64,000 nt of DNA, taken from the NCBI RefSeq assembly GCF_003967535.1, contig NZ_BIFR01000001.1, positions 2,727,001 to 2,791,000 of the forward strand, written 5' to 3'. Every line of letters starts with the position of its first letter. The stretch's first letter is position 1. A model generated the notes under the pieces. The model was not told the DNA's origin and did no database searches. It saw only the letters and a list, made by a program, of their open reading frames with translations. The position numbers and the translations under genes are program-made. This DNA comes from Tengunoibacter tsumagoiensis. GTDB lineage: Bacteria > Chloroflexota > Ktedonobacteria > Ktedonobacterales > Ktedonobacteraceae. This document shows, one piece after another, positions 1 to 8,317 of the stretch.

Positions 1-2004
1 TTAGGAAAGCCAGCGGACCAGAGTGTCTTTATTGGTCTTGAAGCGTTGGATGGAAAATCATTTGAGTCCTTCCCTTTTTTTGCAGATGCGACGAATGAGC
101 GGAAGCGCTACGATGTTGAGGGAAGCGAAGATGATGGATCGCTCCTGGTTCCCTTTGCCTTAGATCAGATCCAACGAGATTTTCAGGTTGCGACCGATAC
201 CTGGTCGACGAAAGAGCTCACCTTTCGCATTCTTTCTCCTGTTCGGACAGTACCAGATCCAGAGCACGCGAGCGATGAAGAGCTCAAACGCGTTCTCCTG
301 CCCGCTATTTTTGCTGAGTTAACGATCGACAATACGCAGTGTTCCCATGCCAGACGAGCCTTCTTTGGATATCGAGGAAATGATCCTTATTCGTCGATGC
401 GGCGTCTGGATGACACGACCGAAGGCAGATTAAAGGGGATTGGCCAGGGAAGGCAGACAGCGATTGTCACGCGAGATGAGTCTGTACAATCAGCCCTTGG
501 ATTTAGCCTGGATGCGATTTTAACTGCCAGGCACCAGGAGCAATGGACATTTGGACTGGGCTCGACGGGAGCCCTGGTGATTGATGTACCAGCTGGAGTC
601 AAACAGACCTTTCACTTTGCCATCTGTTTCTATCGTGATGGACGCGTTACAGCCGGGCTGGATACTACGTACTACTACACCCACCTTTTTCCCTCAATCG
701 AGGCCGTCGCTGAGTATGCCCTGGAGCATTATAGTGAGCTTGCAGCAGCCTGTGAGCAGGACAATACGCTAGTAAGCGCATCGACGCTCAGTTCCGAGCA
801 GAAATTTCAACTTGCTCATGCCATCCATAGTTATTATGGCAGTACGCAACTGCTTGCCTCCGAGGGACGTCCACTCTGGATTGTCAATGAGGGCGAGTAT
901 CGGATGATGAATACATTTGATCTCACGGTTGATCAACTTTTCTATGAGATGGAGATGCATCCCTGGACTGTGCGCAACGAGCTTGACCTGTTCGTTGAGC
1001 GTTATGCCTACGAGGATCGTGTGCATTTTCCCGGTGATGAAATGTCCTATCCTGGCGGCATCAGCTTTCCTCATGATATGGGCGTTGCCAATACGTTTTC
1101 CCGTCCGCACTATTCAGCCTACGAAACACCGGGTATTGATGGATGTTTCTCGTACATGACCTATGAACAGCTAGTAAACTGGATCTGTTGCGCCTCTGTC
1201 TATCTTGCGCAGACGGACGATAGAGCATGGGGCCAGCAGCGGCTAGCTATTTTTGAGGCCTGTTTCCAGAGTCTGCTTAACAGAGATCATCCTGATCCAG
1301 CATTGCGCAATGGATTAATGGGACTGGACACAACCCGTGCAGCTGGTTGTAGTGAGATTACAACGTATGATAGCCTGGATACTTCTCTGGGTCAGGCGCG
1401 CAACAACATTTACCTGGGAAGTAAAGCCTGGTCGGCCTATCTCGCCCTGGAAACCATTTTTAACCAGTTTGGGCTGGCAGAACTGTCTCATGAGGCAGGA
1501 CAGCAGGCCGAGCGATGTGCCCGGACCTTAACAGCCGCTCTTACGCCTGATGGGTACATTCCGGCTGTATTGGAAGGTGGCAATACGTCACGAATTATTC
1601 CAGCTATTGAAGGATTAGTCTTTCCGCTCTTTACTAATAATCGTGCAGCAGTAGATCCTGATGGGCGCTTTAGCACCTATCTACAGGCATTGAAGATCCA
1701 TTTGCAGACGATATTAGTGCCTGGAATCTGTCTGTTTGAAGATGGAGGGTGGAAGCTTTCTTCTACGAGTAATAACTCCTGGTTGAGCAAGATCTATCTC
1801 TGCCAGTTTGTGGCGCGAGAGATTTTGCATCTTCCCTGGGACGAACGAGGGCAAGCAGCGGATGCCGCCCATGTGAACTGGCTTACAGCGCCAGAGAACG
1901 GCTATTGGGCCTGGAGTGATCAGATCGTTGCCGGGCTGGCAAAAGGGAGTCGTTATTATCCACGAGGGGTAACCAGTATCTTATGGAGAGCTGAGCGTCA
2001 GTAA
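1..2004 (+). CDS. GH52 beta-xylosidase, 5' end cut by window edge
   Basis: Hydrolyses beta-1,4-xylosides from the non-reducing end, releasing xylose from xylo-oligosaccharides. The frame is open from base 1, and the residues before the internal TTG at 46 still match the family (SVFIGLE), so the true start lies upstream. The protein follows Geobacillus GH52 enzymes almost throughout. It has the NEGEYRMMN motif near base 886, which holds the family nucleophile Glu, and TTYDSLDTSLGQ near base 1360, which holds the acid/base Asp. It ends in the typical YYPRGVTSILW. No signal peptide can be judged because the N-terminus is missing. About 650 of the usual 700 residues are visible, so only some 50 are lost. 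Family assignment is secure; intracellular action on imported oligosaccharides is inferred from the family. Confidence 0.95.
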   Translation, partial: LGKPADQSVFIGLEALDGKSFESFPFFADATNERKRYDVEGSEDDGSLLVPFALDQIQRDFQVATDTWSTKELTFRILSPVRTVPDPEHASDEELKRVLLPAIFAELTIDNTQCSHARRAFFGYRGNDPYSSMRRLDDTTEGRLKGIGQGRQTAIVTRDESVQSALGFSLDAILTARHQEQWTFGLGSTGALVIDVPAGVKQTFHFAICFYRDGRVTAGLDTTYYYTHLFPSIEAVAEYALEHYSELAAACEQDNTLVSASTLSSEQKFQLAHAIHSYYGSTQLLASEGRPLWIVNEGEYRMMNTFDLTVDQLFYEMEMHPWTVRNELDLFVERYAYEDRVHFPGDEMSYPGGISFPHDMGVANTFSRPHYSAYETPGIDGCFSYMTYEQLVNWICCASVYLAQTDDRAWGQQRLAIFEACFQSLLNRDHPDPALRNGLMGLDTTRAAGCSEITTYDSLDTSLGQARNNIYLGSKAWSAYLALETIFNQFGLAELSHEAGQQAERCARTLTAALTPDGYIPAVLEGGNTSRIIPAIEGLVFPLFTNNRAAVDPDGRFSTYLQALKIHLQTILVPGICLFEDGGWKLSSTSNNSWLSKIYLCQFVAREILHLPWDERGQAADAAHVNWLTAPENGYWAWSDQIVAGLAKGSRYYPRGVTSILWRAERQ

Positions 2005-2099
2005 CAGAGAAAAAGAGGATGGAAGGATCAGCAAAAAGTTGAATTTGCTGTATGCAAGTGATACTGGCGCGTTTTTCCTTCCCCCCTCTGCTTTCTAAA

Positions 2100-2108
2100 T
2101 GGTATAAT
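2100..2108 (+). promoter_or_regulatory. Extended -10 promoter of glgA
   Basis: TGG followed by TATAAT (hexamer 2103-2108) forms an extended -10 element 32 nt upstream of the glgA ATG. No good -35 is visible at the usual spacing, as is common for TGn-type promoters. Confidence 0.6.
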
Positions 2109-2140
2109 GAAGGACAAATTGTACGTGGGAGGGAACTTGT

Positions 2141-3607
2141 ATGCAGTCCGAACAACCTCTCAAGGTTTTGATCCTTGCAGCTGAAATTGTCCCATTTGCG
2201 AAAGTTGGGGGGTTGGCTGATGTTGTTGGAGCGCTCCCGAAAGAGCTTCACGCTCTGGGACACGATGTACGCTTGATAATGCCACGCTATCGGCAGGTAG
2301 ATGCCGAGCGCTTTGAATTAAAGACAATTTTGGAGAATGTTCCTGTCCAGATGGGCAGTTTTCAAGTACCTGTGAGCGTCTCGCAAGGGGAGATTGGCGA
2401 CCATATACCTGTGTATATGATTGATGCTCCTCGCTACTTTGATCGTGAGAATATTTATGGGTACACCGATGATGGTGAGCGGTTTGTCCTCTTCTGTCGT
2501 GCGGCTCTGGATGTGATGCGTGTCTTACAGTGGGCTCCTGATGTGGTCCATTGTAATGATTGGCATACTGGGATCGTCCCTAATTGGATGAATACCGTCT
2601 ATCGCGATGATCCCTTCTATGCGAATACTGCTGCCGTCTACACGATCCATAATCTGGCTTATCAGGGTATTTTTGGCTATCGGTTACTGGAGGTGGCTGG
2701 TGTGGCTGCAGGCGGTTTTCTCTATCCTCAAATCGCCGAGCTGGCCAATGTCGTTGATATTATGGCCCGCGGCATTTTATTTGCTGATGCGATCACAACC
2801 GTCAGTGAACGTTATGCACAGGAGATTCTTACTCCAACCTTTGGTGAGCGCCTCGATCATCTCTTACGTTCGCGTCGTGATCGGCTGTTTGGTATTTTAA
2901 ATGGTGTTGATTATCAGGAGATCAACCCGGCCTCCGATCCCTATGTGCACACGCCTTTTGATCTTACGACGTTGGAGAAGCGGAAAGAGAATAAGCAGGC
3001 CTTGCAAGAGCAAGCTCACCTTCCTGTCAAGGATGAGGTCCCTGTTCTGGCCATGATCTCACGTCTGGCAGATCAAAAAGGCTTTGATCTACTGGTAAAG
3101 ATTATTCAACCACTCCTGGCACAGGGCATTCAATTTGTTCTGTTGGGAGTTGGTGATCAGCACTATCATGAGACGTTCCAGGGGCTGGCTGCCCGTTATC
3201 CTGAACAGGTGGCGGTCTTTTTGACCTTCAATAAGGAGATGGCACAGCACATTTACGCAGGCAGCGATATGTTTTTGATGCCGTCCCGCTTTGAACCTTG
3301 TGGTACGAGTCAGATGAACGCTATGCATTATGGAAGTGTTCCAATTGTGCGTCGAGTTGGAGGCCTGGCCGATACCGTGCAGGAATACAATCCGATGACT
3401 GGCGAGGGAAATGGGTTTGTCTTTAATAATTATGACGAATGGGAATTTTTTGCAGCAATCATTCGAGCCATTACTGTGTTCCGTTTCAAAGACGTCTGGC
3501 GCACGTTGCAGCAGCATGGTATGAATGCAGATCATTCGTGGCATGCATCTGCGGTGAGATATGTTGAGGTGTATCGCAACGCCATTGAGTATCATAAGGG
3601 GAGCTAA
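2141..3607 (+). CDS. glgA: Glycogen synthase (ADP-glucose type, GT5)
   Basis: Transfers glucose from ADP-glucose to the growing alpha-1,4-glucan chain in cytoplasmic glycogen synthesis. At 488 aa it has normal GlgA length. The N-terminal ADP-glucose-binding motif KVGGLADVVG (about residues 21-30) and the C-terminal GT5 signature (PSRFEPCGTSQMNAMHYGSVPIVRRVGGL) are both intact. The start is supported by GGGAGG about 8 nt upstream. It is preceded by an extended -10 promoter and followed by a 182-nt gap, so it looks monocistronic. A GH13 enzyme elsewhere in the window (49278-51146) could belong to the same metabolism. Assignment is firm. Confidence 0.96.
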   Translation: MQSEQPLKVLILAAEIVPFAKVGGLADVVGALPKELHALGHDVRLIMPRYRQVDAERFELKTILENVPVQMGSFQVPVSVSQGEIGDHIPVYMIDAPRYFDRENIYGYTDDGERFVLFCRAALDVMRVLQWAPDVVHCNDWHTGIVPNWMNTVYRDDPFYANTAAVYTIHNLAYQGIFGYRLLEVAGVAAGGFLYPQIAELANVVDIMARGILFADAITTVSERYAQEILTPTFGERLDHLLRSRRDRLFGILNGVDYQEINPASDPYVHTPFDLTTLEKRKENKQALQEQAHLPVKDEVPVLAMISRLADQKGFDLLVKIIQPLLAQGIQFVLLGVGDQHYHETFQGLAARYPEQVAVFLTFNKEMAQHIYAGSDMFLMPSRFEPCGTSQMNAMHYGSVPIVRRVGGLADTVQEYNPMTGEGNGFVFNNYDEWEFFAAIIRAITVFRFKDVWRTLQQHGMNADHSWHASAVRYVEVYRNAIEYHKGS

Positions 3608-3789
3608 GCAATCAGGCAAGATGATGCTAGCGGGAGTGGAAATTTCCTGTGAGTGATGTTCTTTCTTTCTGGCCAGAGTAGACCTTCATGAGAAACGGAT
3701 TCACTACTCGGCATGCAAACTTCATTTTCAGAAGAGACCCGACGATGTATCCACGAAGCTGGTTTTCTTGCCTGATGTTCTAAAAAAAG

Positions 3790-4977
3790 ATGCAGAGAGT
3801 ACAGCGAGAGGCTTATCTTGATTGTCAGGCTGGGGTGAGCGGCCAGAGCTTGTTAGCTGCTCTCCTGGATGCAGGCTGTCCTGTGGAGAGCATTCGATCT
3901 GCGCTCTCCCAGATGCAACTGGAGCTCAAAACAGTAACGGCCTCGCCTGATCATCGTTATGGCAGCGCTGGAACCAGACTGCATCTGCTTGTAGCAGGTC
4001 AATCCCGTTCAATCTCTGAGCTTGCTGCACTGCTTGCAGCCTCTCATCTCCCATCTGCTGTTCAGCTAGCTGCCAATACGACGTTCCAACATTTGCTTGT
4101 CGCCAAACAACAGCAAGGTTCCAGTGAGTTGCTCTTCTCGCCTCTCATGATTGCAGAGGTAGTGGGAGTGGTCACTGGCCTGCACGAGCTGGGGATCAGT
4201 CGCTGCTCCGTTTCTTCTCTTCCTCTGACCACTGGACTGCGTCAGACGCCGATAGGGCTTATTCTGGCTACGCAGGCATGGACGTTAGAGATTGCCCGGC
4301 AGGCCGGGCTTCCCTGGCGGCCAACGGAGAGCGAGGGCGAACTTGTGACTCCCATCGGAGCTGCTCTTCTGGCTACCGTCGCCCAGTTTCAATCTCCTGC
4401 TCCCACTTTTCTGTTTGAGCGTATTGGATCAGGCTTTGCAGAGGAGGCGAGCGGCTATGTGCGGCTCTGCCTGGGTGAGCAGATTGAACATGGTGGTTCT
4501 GACAGTGGTTCTGAAGATACGGATTGGATCACCCTTCTCGAGACACATATTGATAATATGAGTGGAGAGCTGCTTGGTGGGTTAATGGAGCGCCTGTTGG
4601 GACAGGGAGCTTTAGATGTCAGTTATACTCCCATTCAGATGAAGAAGAATCGCCCTGCAACCAGACTTACCGTCATCTGTGCCCTTCCCGATGGCGAGCG
4701 GCTGGCGTCGCTCCTGCTGCGCGAGACGACCACATTGGGCGTGCGCCTCCAATCAATGCAACGCCTGAAAGCGCAAAGACAGCAAGAACAGATTGAGACA
4801 CCTCTTGGTCCAATGCTGATTAAAGTAAAGCTGCTTGGTCAAACAATGGTTAGTGCATCTCCCGAATACGAGGAGTGTCAGCGGCTGGCCCTGGCACATC
4901 ATCTGCCCCTGCTCGATGTGTATGAAATTGCACGTCAGGCTATTGCCTCAACATTTATCGAACGAAAGAGACGCTAG
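3790..4977 (+). CDS. larC: LarC-like nickel-insertion protein (DUF111), divergent N-terminal half
   Basis: LarC is the CTP-dependent cyclometallase that inserts nickel into the pincer nucleotide cofactor of lactate racemase. The C-terminal half is clearly LarC: DNMSGELLGGLMERLLGQGALDV, YTPIQMKKNRPAT, LLRETTTLGVR and a final SPEYEECQRLA block. The N-terminal half is degenerate. The usual DCFSGISGDM is DCQAGVSGQS, and the HFHEVGAxDSI motif region reads FSPLMIAEVVGVV, without the histidines. GELVTPIGAALLATV is kept. It is one continuous frame of 395 aa, unlike the frameshifted larC1/larC2 of Lactobacillus. No Shine-Dalgarno is visible before the ATG. No larA, larB or larE lies nearby. It may be a LarC paralogue of altered function. 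Confidence 0.8.
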   Translation: MQRVQREAYLDCQAGVSGQSLLAALLDAGCPVESIRSALSQMQLELKTVTASPDHRYGSAGTRLHLLVAGQSRSISELAALLAASHLPSAVQLAANTTFQHLLVAKQQQGSSELLFSPLMIAEVVGVVTGLHELGISRCSVSSLPLTTGLRQTPIGLILATQAWTLEIARQAGLPWRPTESEGELVTPIGAALLATVAQFQSPAPTFLFERIGSGFAEEASGYVRLCLGEQIEHGGSDSGSEDTDWITLLETHIDNMSGELLGGLMERLLGQGALDVSYTPIQMKKNRPATRLTVICALPDGERLASLLLRETTTLGVRLQSMQRLKAQRQQEQIETPLGPMLIKVKLLGQTMVSASPEYEECQRLALAHHLPLLDVYEIARQAIASTFIERKRR

Positions 4978-5001
4978 ACTTGCCTGTCATACCCTCTTTT
5001 T

Positions 5002-5010
5002 TGCTATAAT
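5002..5010 (+). promoter_or_regulatory. Extended -10 promoter of the DUF1992 gene
   Basis: TGC plus TATAAT (hexamer 5005-5010) gives an extended -10. A TTGCCT at 4980-4985 could be a -35, but with a long 19-nt spacer. Transcription would begin about 50 nt before the ATG at 5068. Confidence 0.55.
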
Positions 5011-5067
5011 CAAAAGGAAAGAAGTAGGAATAGCAGCAAGGAGCTGTATGCTCCTGGTAAAGGAAGA

Positions 5068-5625
5068 ATGCCGATGGATTTTGTTGATTGGCGTCAGAAG
5101 CGGCAACAGGCAGAACAGAATGCTGAGCCCATTCCTAGAACCGTCCCCAGGCGTGGCCAGCTCGTTGATTATATCGAAGAGATGATTCGTGAAGCTCAGG
5201 CACGAGGTGAGTTTACTAACCTGCCTGGTGAAGGAAAGCCATTAGAGCTTGATGCTCACCCGGAAGCTGGCGAGAACGAGATGGCCTATCGCTTCCTCAA
5301 AAGGAATGGGTATGCACCGCCAGAGCTTGAGCTGTGTAAAGAGATCAAGCGGGATCGTGAGCGAGCCGAAAAGAAGATCGCACGTCTCCTGCATCAGAGC
5401 CGTACTCTGCATAATCGACGCCTCACTCCTCTGGGCCATGAGCGGCGCAACTTTAACGGAGCTGTCGAGCGAGCAGCTGCTGAATATCAAAAAGATCTCC
5501 ATGAGATTAATCGCAAGATTCTCACAGCCAATCTCACACTCCCGACGGTGATGCATCAACCCATGCTTGATATTGAAGCTCTGGTGCAGAAGTTCCGCGA
5601 AGCATGTCCACTCTTTCAGCCCTGA
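5068..5625 (+). CDS. DUF1992 (DnaJ-homologue subfamily C member 28-like) protein
   Basis: A 185-aa protein of the DUF1992 family, which is related to the J-like protein DNAJC28; its biochemical role is unknown. The hallmark block lies at about residues 30-75: YIEEMIREAQARGEF, NLPGEGKPLEL, then a short gap and AYRFLKRNGYAPPELELCKEI. The rest is charged and helical, consistent with a coiled coil. There is no HPD J-motif, so calling it a DnaJ chaperone would be wrong. AAAGGAAG precedes the ATG. It converges with the next gene and overlaps its 3' end by 10 bp. Confidence 0.85.
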   Translation: MPMDFVDWRQKRQQAEQNAEPIPRTVPRRGQLVDYIEEMIREAQARGEFTNLPGEGKPLELDAHPEAGENEMAYRFLKRNGYAPPELELCKEIKRDRERAEKKIARLLHQSRTLHNRRLTPLGHERRNFNGAVERAAAEYQKDLHEINRKILTANLTLPTVMHQPMLDIEALVQKFREACPLFQP

Positions 5626-6593
5626 TGCTGGCTCTCACTGAAGAGAAAGGATTGTCCTTCCAGAAAGCGCCGACATTCTTTAGCGGTAAAGCGCGGGATT
5701 CGTTCTTGTAGCCATTTATGTTGTGTGGGGTTAAAGAGAGCATAGACATAGGCGCACATCCGGCTTAAGAGTGCGAGCGGTTCCAACAGCTTCAGCTCTG
5801 TTGTCGAGAGCGGCTGCTGCTGCTGGTAGACCTGGATAAGCTCCTGGCGTCGGGCTGTCGGGACACTGAGAAGGGCAATACCTAGATCAAAGAGAGGCAG
5901 TCCAAAGCCACAGAGCGAGAAATCAATCGGGTAAACGTTTGCTCCTGAGGCCAGAAGATTGCCACGATGCAGATCGGTATGGACCAGGATCAGTGGCTCC
6001 TGATGTTGGGCGATAAGCGTAAGGATCTTATCGCTTACCAGGGCGAGCACTTCAAGCTCCTTCGGTTGCAAGACGCCTTTCCCTAGCTCGCCCTGGAGGA
6101 GCCCGAGATGCTGCTGAAAGAAAGCAAGATCATAGGTTGGGCGAGCGAAACCTTCCGGAGGTCGCCACGAACGGGCATGCAGGTGCATCGTAGCAATGAT
6201 TCTCCCCAGATAAGCAACCTGATCAGACGTTGGCTGTTTTGGGAAGGGATCAGCCTCAATCCAGCGTAGAAGGGAGCAGGGCACCTCGCCCTGCGGTGTT
6301 GTGATCGTAGCCACCAGCGCCCCATTTGTCGTGTACATGGGCTGTTGCAATGAGAGAGATGTGTCCCGGATCAGAGCTTCGAGCCAGAGCAGTTCAGAGA
6401 GAATGCCCGCTGGCTGGAGTCGATCGCCAGCAAAGCCAGCGGTTAAAGGGAGATGGATGCGTAGAAGATAAGAGTTTGCCTGTTGATCATACATACGAAA
6501 AGTCATATTCTCATTATGTCCAAGGAAAACAATTTCCTGTGCAATAAATGGATAAGCAAGAAAGGCTGATTGGGCGAGCTTTTCTGGAGACAT
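5616..6593 (-). CDS. Phosphotransferase of the APH / homoserine kinase type II fold
   Basis: Probable small-molecule kinase of 325 aa; substrate unknown. The catalytic loop HTDLHRGNLLAS and the metal-binding IDFSLCGFGLPLFDLG are both intact, as in choline, aminoglycoside and homoserine kinases. The start at 6593 (MSPEKLAQ) is preferred because AAAGGA lies upstream, whereas the longer frame to 6629 has no ribosome site. It converges with the DUF1992 gene. Nothing nearby suggests a substrate. Compare the second family member at 44658, which lacks the catalytic Asp. Confidence 0.85.
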   Translation of the reverse strand: MSPEKLAQSAFLAYPFIAQEIVFLGHNENMTFRMYDQQANSYLLRIHLPLTAGFAGDRLQPAGILSELLWLEALIRDTSLSLQQPMYTTNGALVATITTPQGEVPCSLLRWIEADPFPKQPTSDQVAYLGRIIATMHLHARSWRPPEGFARPTYDLAFFQQHLGLLQGELGKGVLQPKELEVLALVSDKILTLIAQHQEPLILVHTDLHRGNLLASGANVYPIDFSLCGFGLPLFDLGIALLSVPTARRQELIQVYQQQQPLSTTELKLLEPLALLSRMCAYVYALFNPTQHKWLQERIPRFTAKECRRFLEGQSFLFSESQHQG

Positions 6594-6795
6594 GATGATA
6601 AAGCTATCCTTTCCAGTGAGGGATCGCATAAGAAGTATTTTTTATAGTAAGATTGTAATCTCGTTACTGCTTAGAGTATATCTGGTAGGAAGGGCAATTG
6701 TCATGAAAGAGCTGGCAATCTTTTATGTTGTAAGCGAGCATGCCAATAGAAGGTATCAGCATAATTTGAAAGAGAGAAAGATGTTGAGGCAAGAG
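6594..6795. other. Intergenic strip beside the transposase gene
   Basis: AT-richer stretch between the phosphotransferase start and the transposase stop. A short open frame begins at an ATG at 6703 with GGAAGG upstream (MKELAIFYVV...) and runs into the mobile element. It may be the 5' stub of a gene broken by the insertion, but I recognise no family. No clear terminal inverted repeat or target duplication could be read here. Confidence 0.3.
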
Positions 6796-8250
6796 TCAAA
6801 CGACAAGAACAGGATAGCCCAACGCGGCAAGCCAATCAGGCTGATCTTCGGTCGATCCTGTTCGTTGTAAAGGGGAGAGCCCCTCATGAAGTCCACGAGG
6901 TGCAATCCGATGATTCTGCCAAACAGCCAGCAGTGCAAGCATTCCTGCAGAAAGCGTGCGATGAACGGCCAAATGAGGCCGCACAATGCTGTGCCAATTT
7001 TCAACCGCACTGCTGGCTCGAACCGCTCGATCCCAAGCCGTAAAGAGAAGGGAAGCTTGCGCTTGCCACAGCGATGGAAGATCACGCAAGAGATCCTGGC
7101 TGCTTGGGCCAAGCACGCTTCGCCGCTGCCATGCCCATGCCAGCAACGCGACGGCTTGAGAGCCCAACCGCGAAAGCGCCTGCTCCTGGCTGCCATCGAG
7201 CAGTCGGGCAAACAACAAGGCATGAGGCAAGGCCAAACGCAGTTGCTTACTCAGCATCGCAAGGTGCTGCTGCAAGCCCGGTTGCGCCAGCATCGCCACC
7301 TCGTCGAGCAGGGCAACGATGGTTTGCAGTTCCTGTTCTCGAAACGAACTGCTCATGATAGCCCCATCATGCAACACGACCACATCCAACAACGCATGCA
7401 ACTGTTCACACAGATAGCGCACCGCATCGGCAACCGATTGCATTTGAGCCAGGACGATGTGCTGTTGGTGCAGCGTTCTGCCCGATGGTCTTCCTTGAAC
7501 GTGTTTTCCCGCCGCGACGCGTTCGGCTTGCCGTTGCAGCGCTGGCAGGCGGTCTTGTTCGGCTTTCACAGCTCGCTCAAGACGCCCTTGAACTTGTGCC
7601 GCGACGTGAAAGAGATGCCACACATCTCTTTGATGGGTCTGGTCGAGTTCCAGATGGCTCAATGCGTCAGCAATGGCCCGGCCTCCGTCGCTGACGGTGT
7701 GAACGGGCTCAATGCCTTGTTCGCTCAACGACCACAACACCAGCGTCCAGCTTTCGCCATCGACCGCCACGGGAGGGATGCTCGCCCACACTTGTCCGCT
7801 GTGAACATCAATGACATTGAGATAGGCTTTGCCGCGCTGGCTACTGTATTGCTCATCGAGAGCCAAGGTTCGTGGTGCTTGTGCACGTTGTCGGTTCATC
7901 CACGCTTGCGCACGTTGCCCCGCATCTTGGATGATCGTGCAAATGCTTCCTATGCTGATGCGTATGCCATGCAACCGTTTGAGCGTCGATTGGATGCCTC
8001 GATACCTGGCGTGGTTTTCGATCAACAAGGTCAGAACCAGTGTGGCAAGCGACGTTTTTTGCTTCAGTGGGACCAGCGGTGCACCCATCGCTTCATGCAG
8101 CGCTTTGCGCCCGCTTGCCGCCCACCGATACAAGGTCTGACGGGACACCTGATACGTTCGGCTCAACTGACTCACCAATCCATGACGTGGCTGGGCCAAC
8201 ATCTGAGAAATGATATCAACGCGCTGCTCAATCGTGCTACAATGATTCAT
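6796..8250 (-). CDS. DDE-type insertion-sequence transposase
   Basis: A 484-aa transposase. The N-terminus carries a helix-turn-helix (LVSQLSRTYQVSRQTLYRWAASGR, about residues 25-48). A catalytic core follows, with likely DDE residues in LALDEQYSSQRGKAY, VSDGGRAIADAL and SSAVENWHSIVRPH. GGGAGG lies 6-10 nt before the ATG, so this strand is the coding one. A 491-residue open frame on the opposite strand is an artefact of codon bias. The family is not certain from sequence alone. I could not define terminal inverted repeats, although TTTTTGTCAA occurs twice just outside the right end (around 8278 and 8313). The gene appears complete and possibly active. It lies directly after the 3' end of the TIR-NLR gene. 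Confidence 0.85.
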   Translation of the reverse strand: MNHCSTIEQRVDIISQMLAQPRHGLVSQLSRTYQVSRQTLYRWAASGRKALHEAMGAPLVPLKQKTSLATLVLTLLIENHARYRGIQSTLKRLHGIRISIGSICTIIQDAGQRAQAWMNRQRAQAPRTLALDEQYSSQRGKAYLNVIDVHSGQVWASIPPVAVDGESWTLVLWSLSEQGIEPVHTVSDGGRAIADALSHLELDQTHQRDVWHLFHVAAQVQGRLERAVKAEQDRLPALQRQAERVAAGKHVQGRPSGRTLHQQHIVLAQMQSVADAVRYLCEQLHALLDVVVLHDGAIMSSSFREQELQTIVALLDEVAMLAQPGLQQHLAMLSKQLRLALPHALLFARLLDGSQEQALSRLGSQAVALLAWAWQRRSVLGPSSQDLLRDLPSLWQAQASLLFTAWDRAVRASSAVENWHSIVRPHLAVHRTLSAGMLALLAVWQNHRIAPRGLHEGLSPLQRTGSTEDQPDWLAALGYPVLVV

Positions 8251-8317
8251 GTTTCCTCCCTGAGAACGGTGTTGTTTTTTTTGTCAAAATCACCTTATCT
8301 CTCAGGGATTCTTTTTG

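Noticed and set aside
5068..5625. DnaJ co-chaperone
   Set aside because: It belongs to DUF1992, which resembles DNAJC28 outside the J domain; no HPD motif is present.
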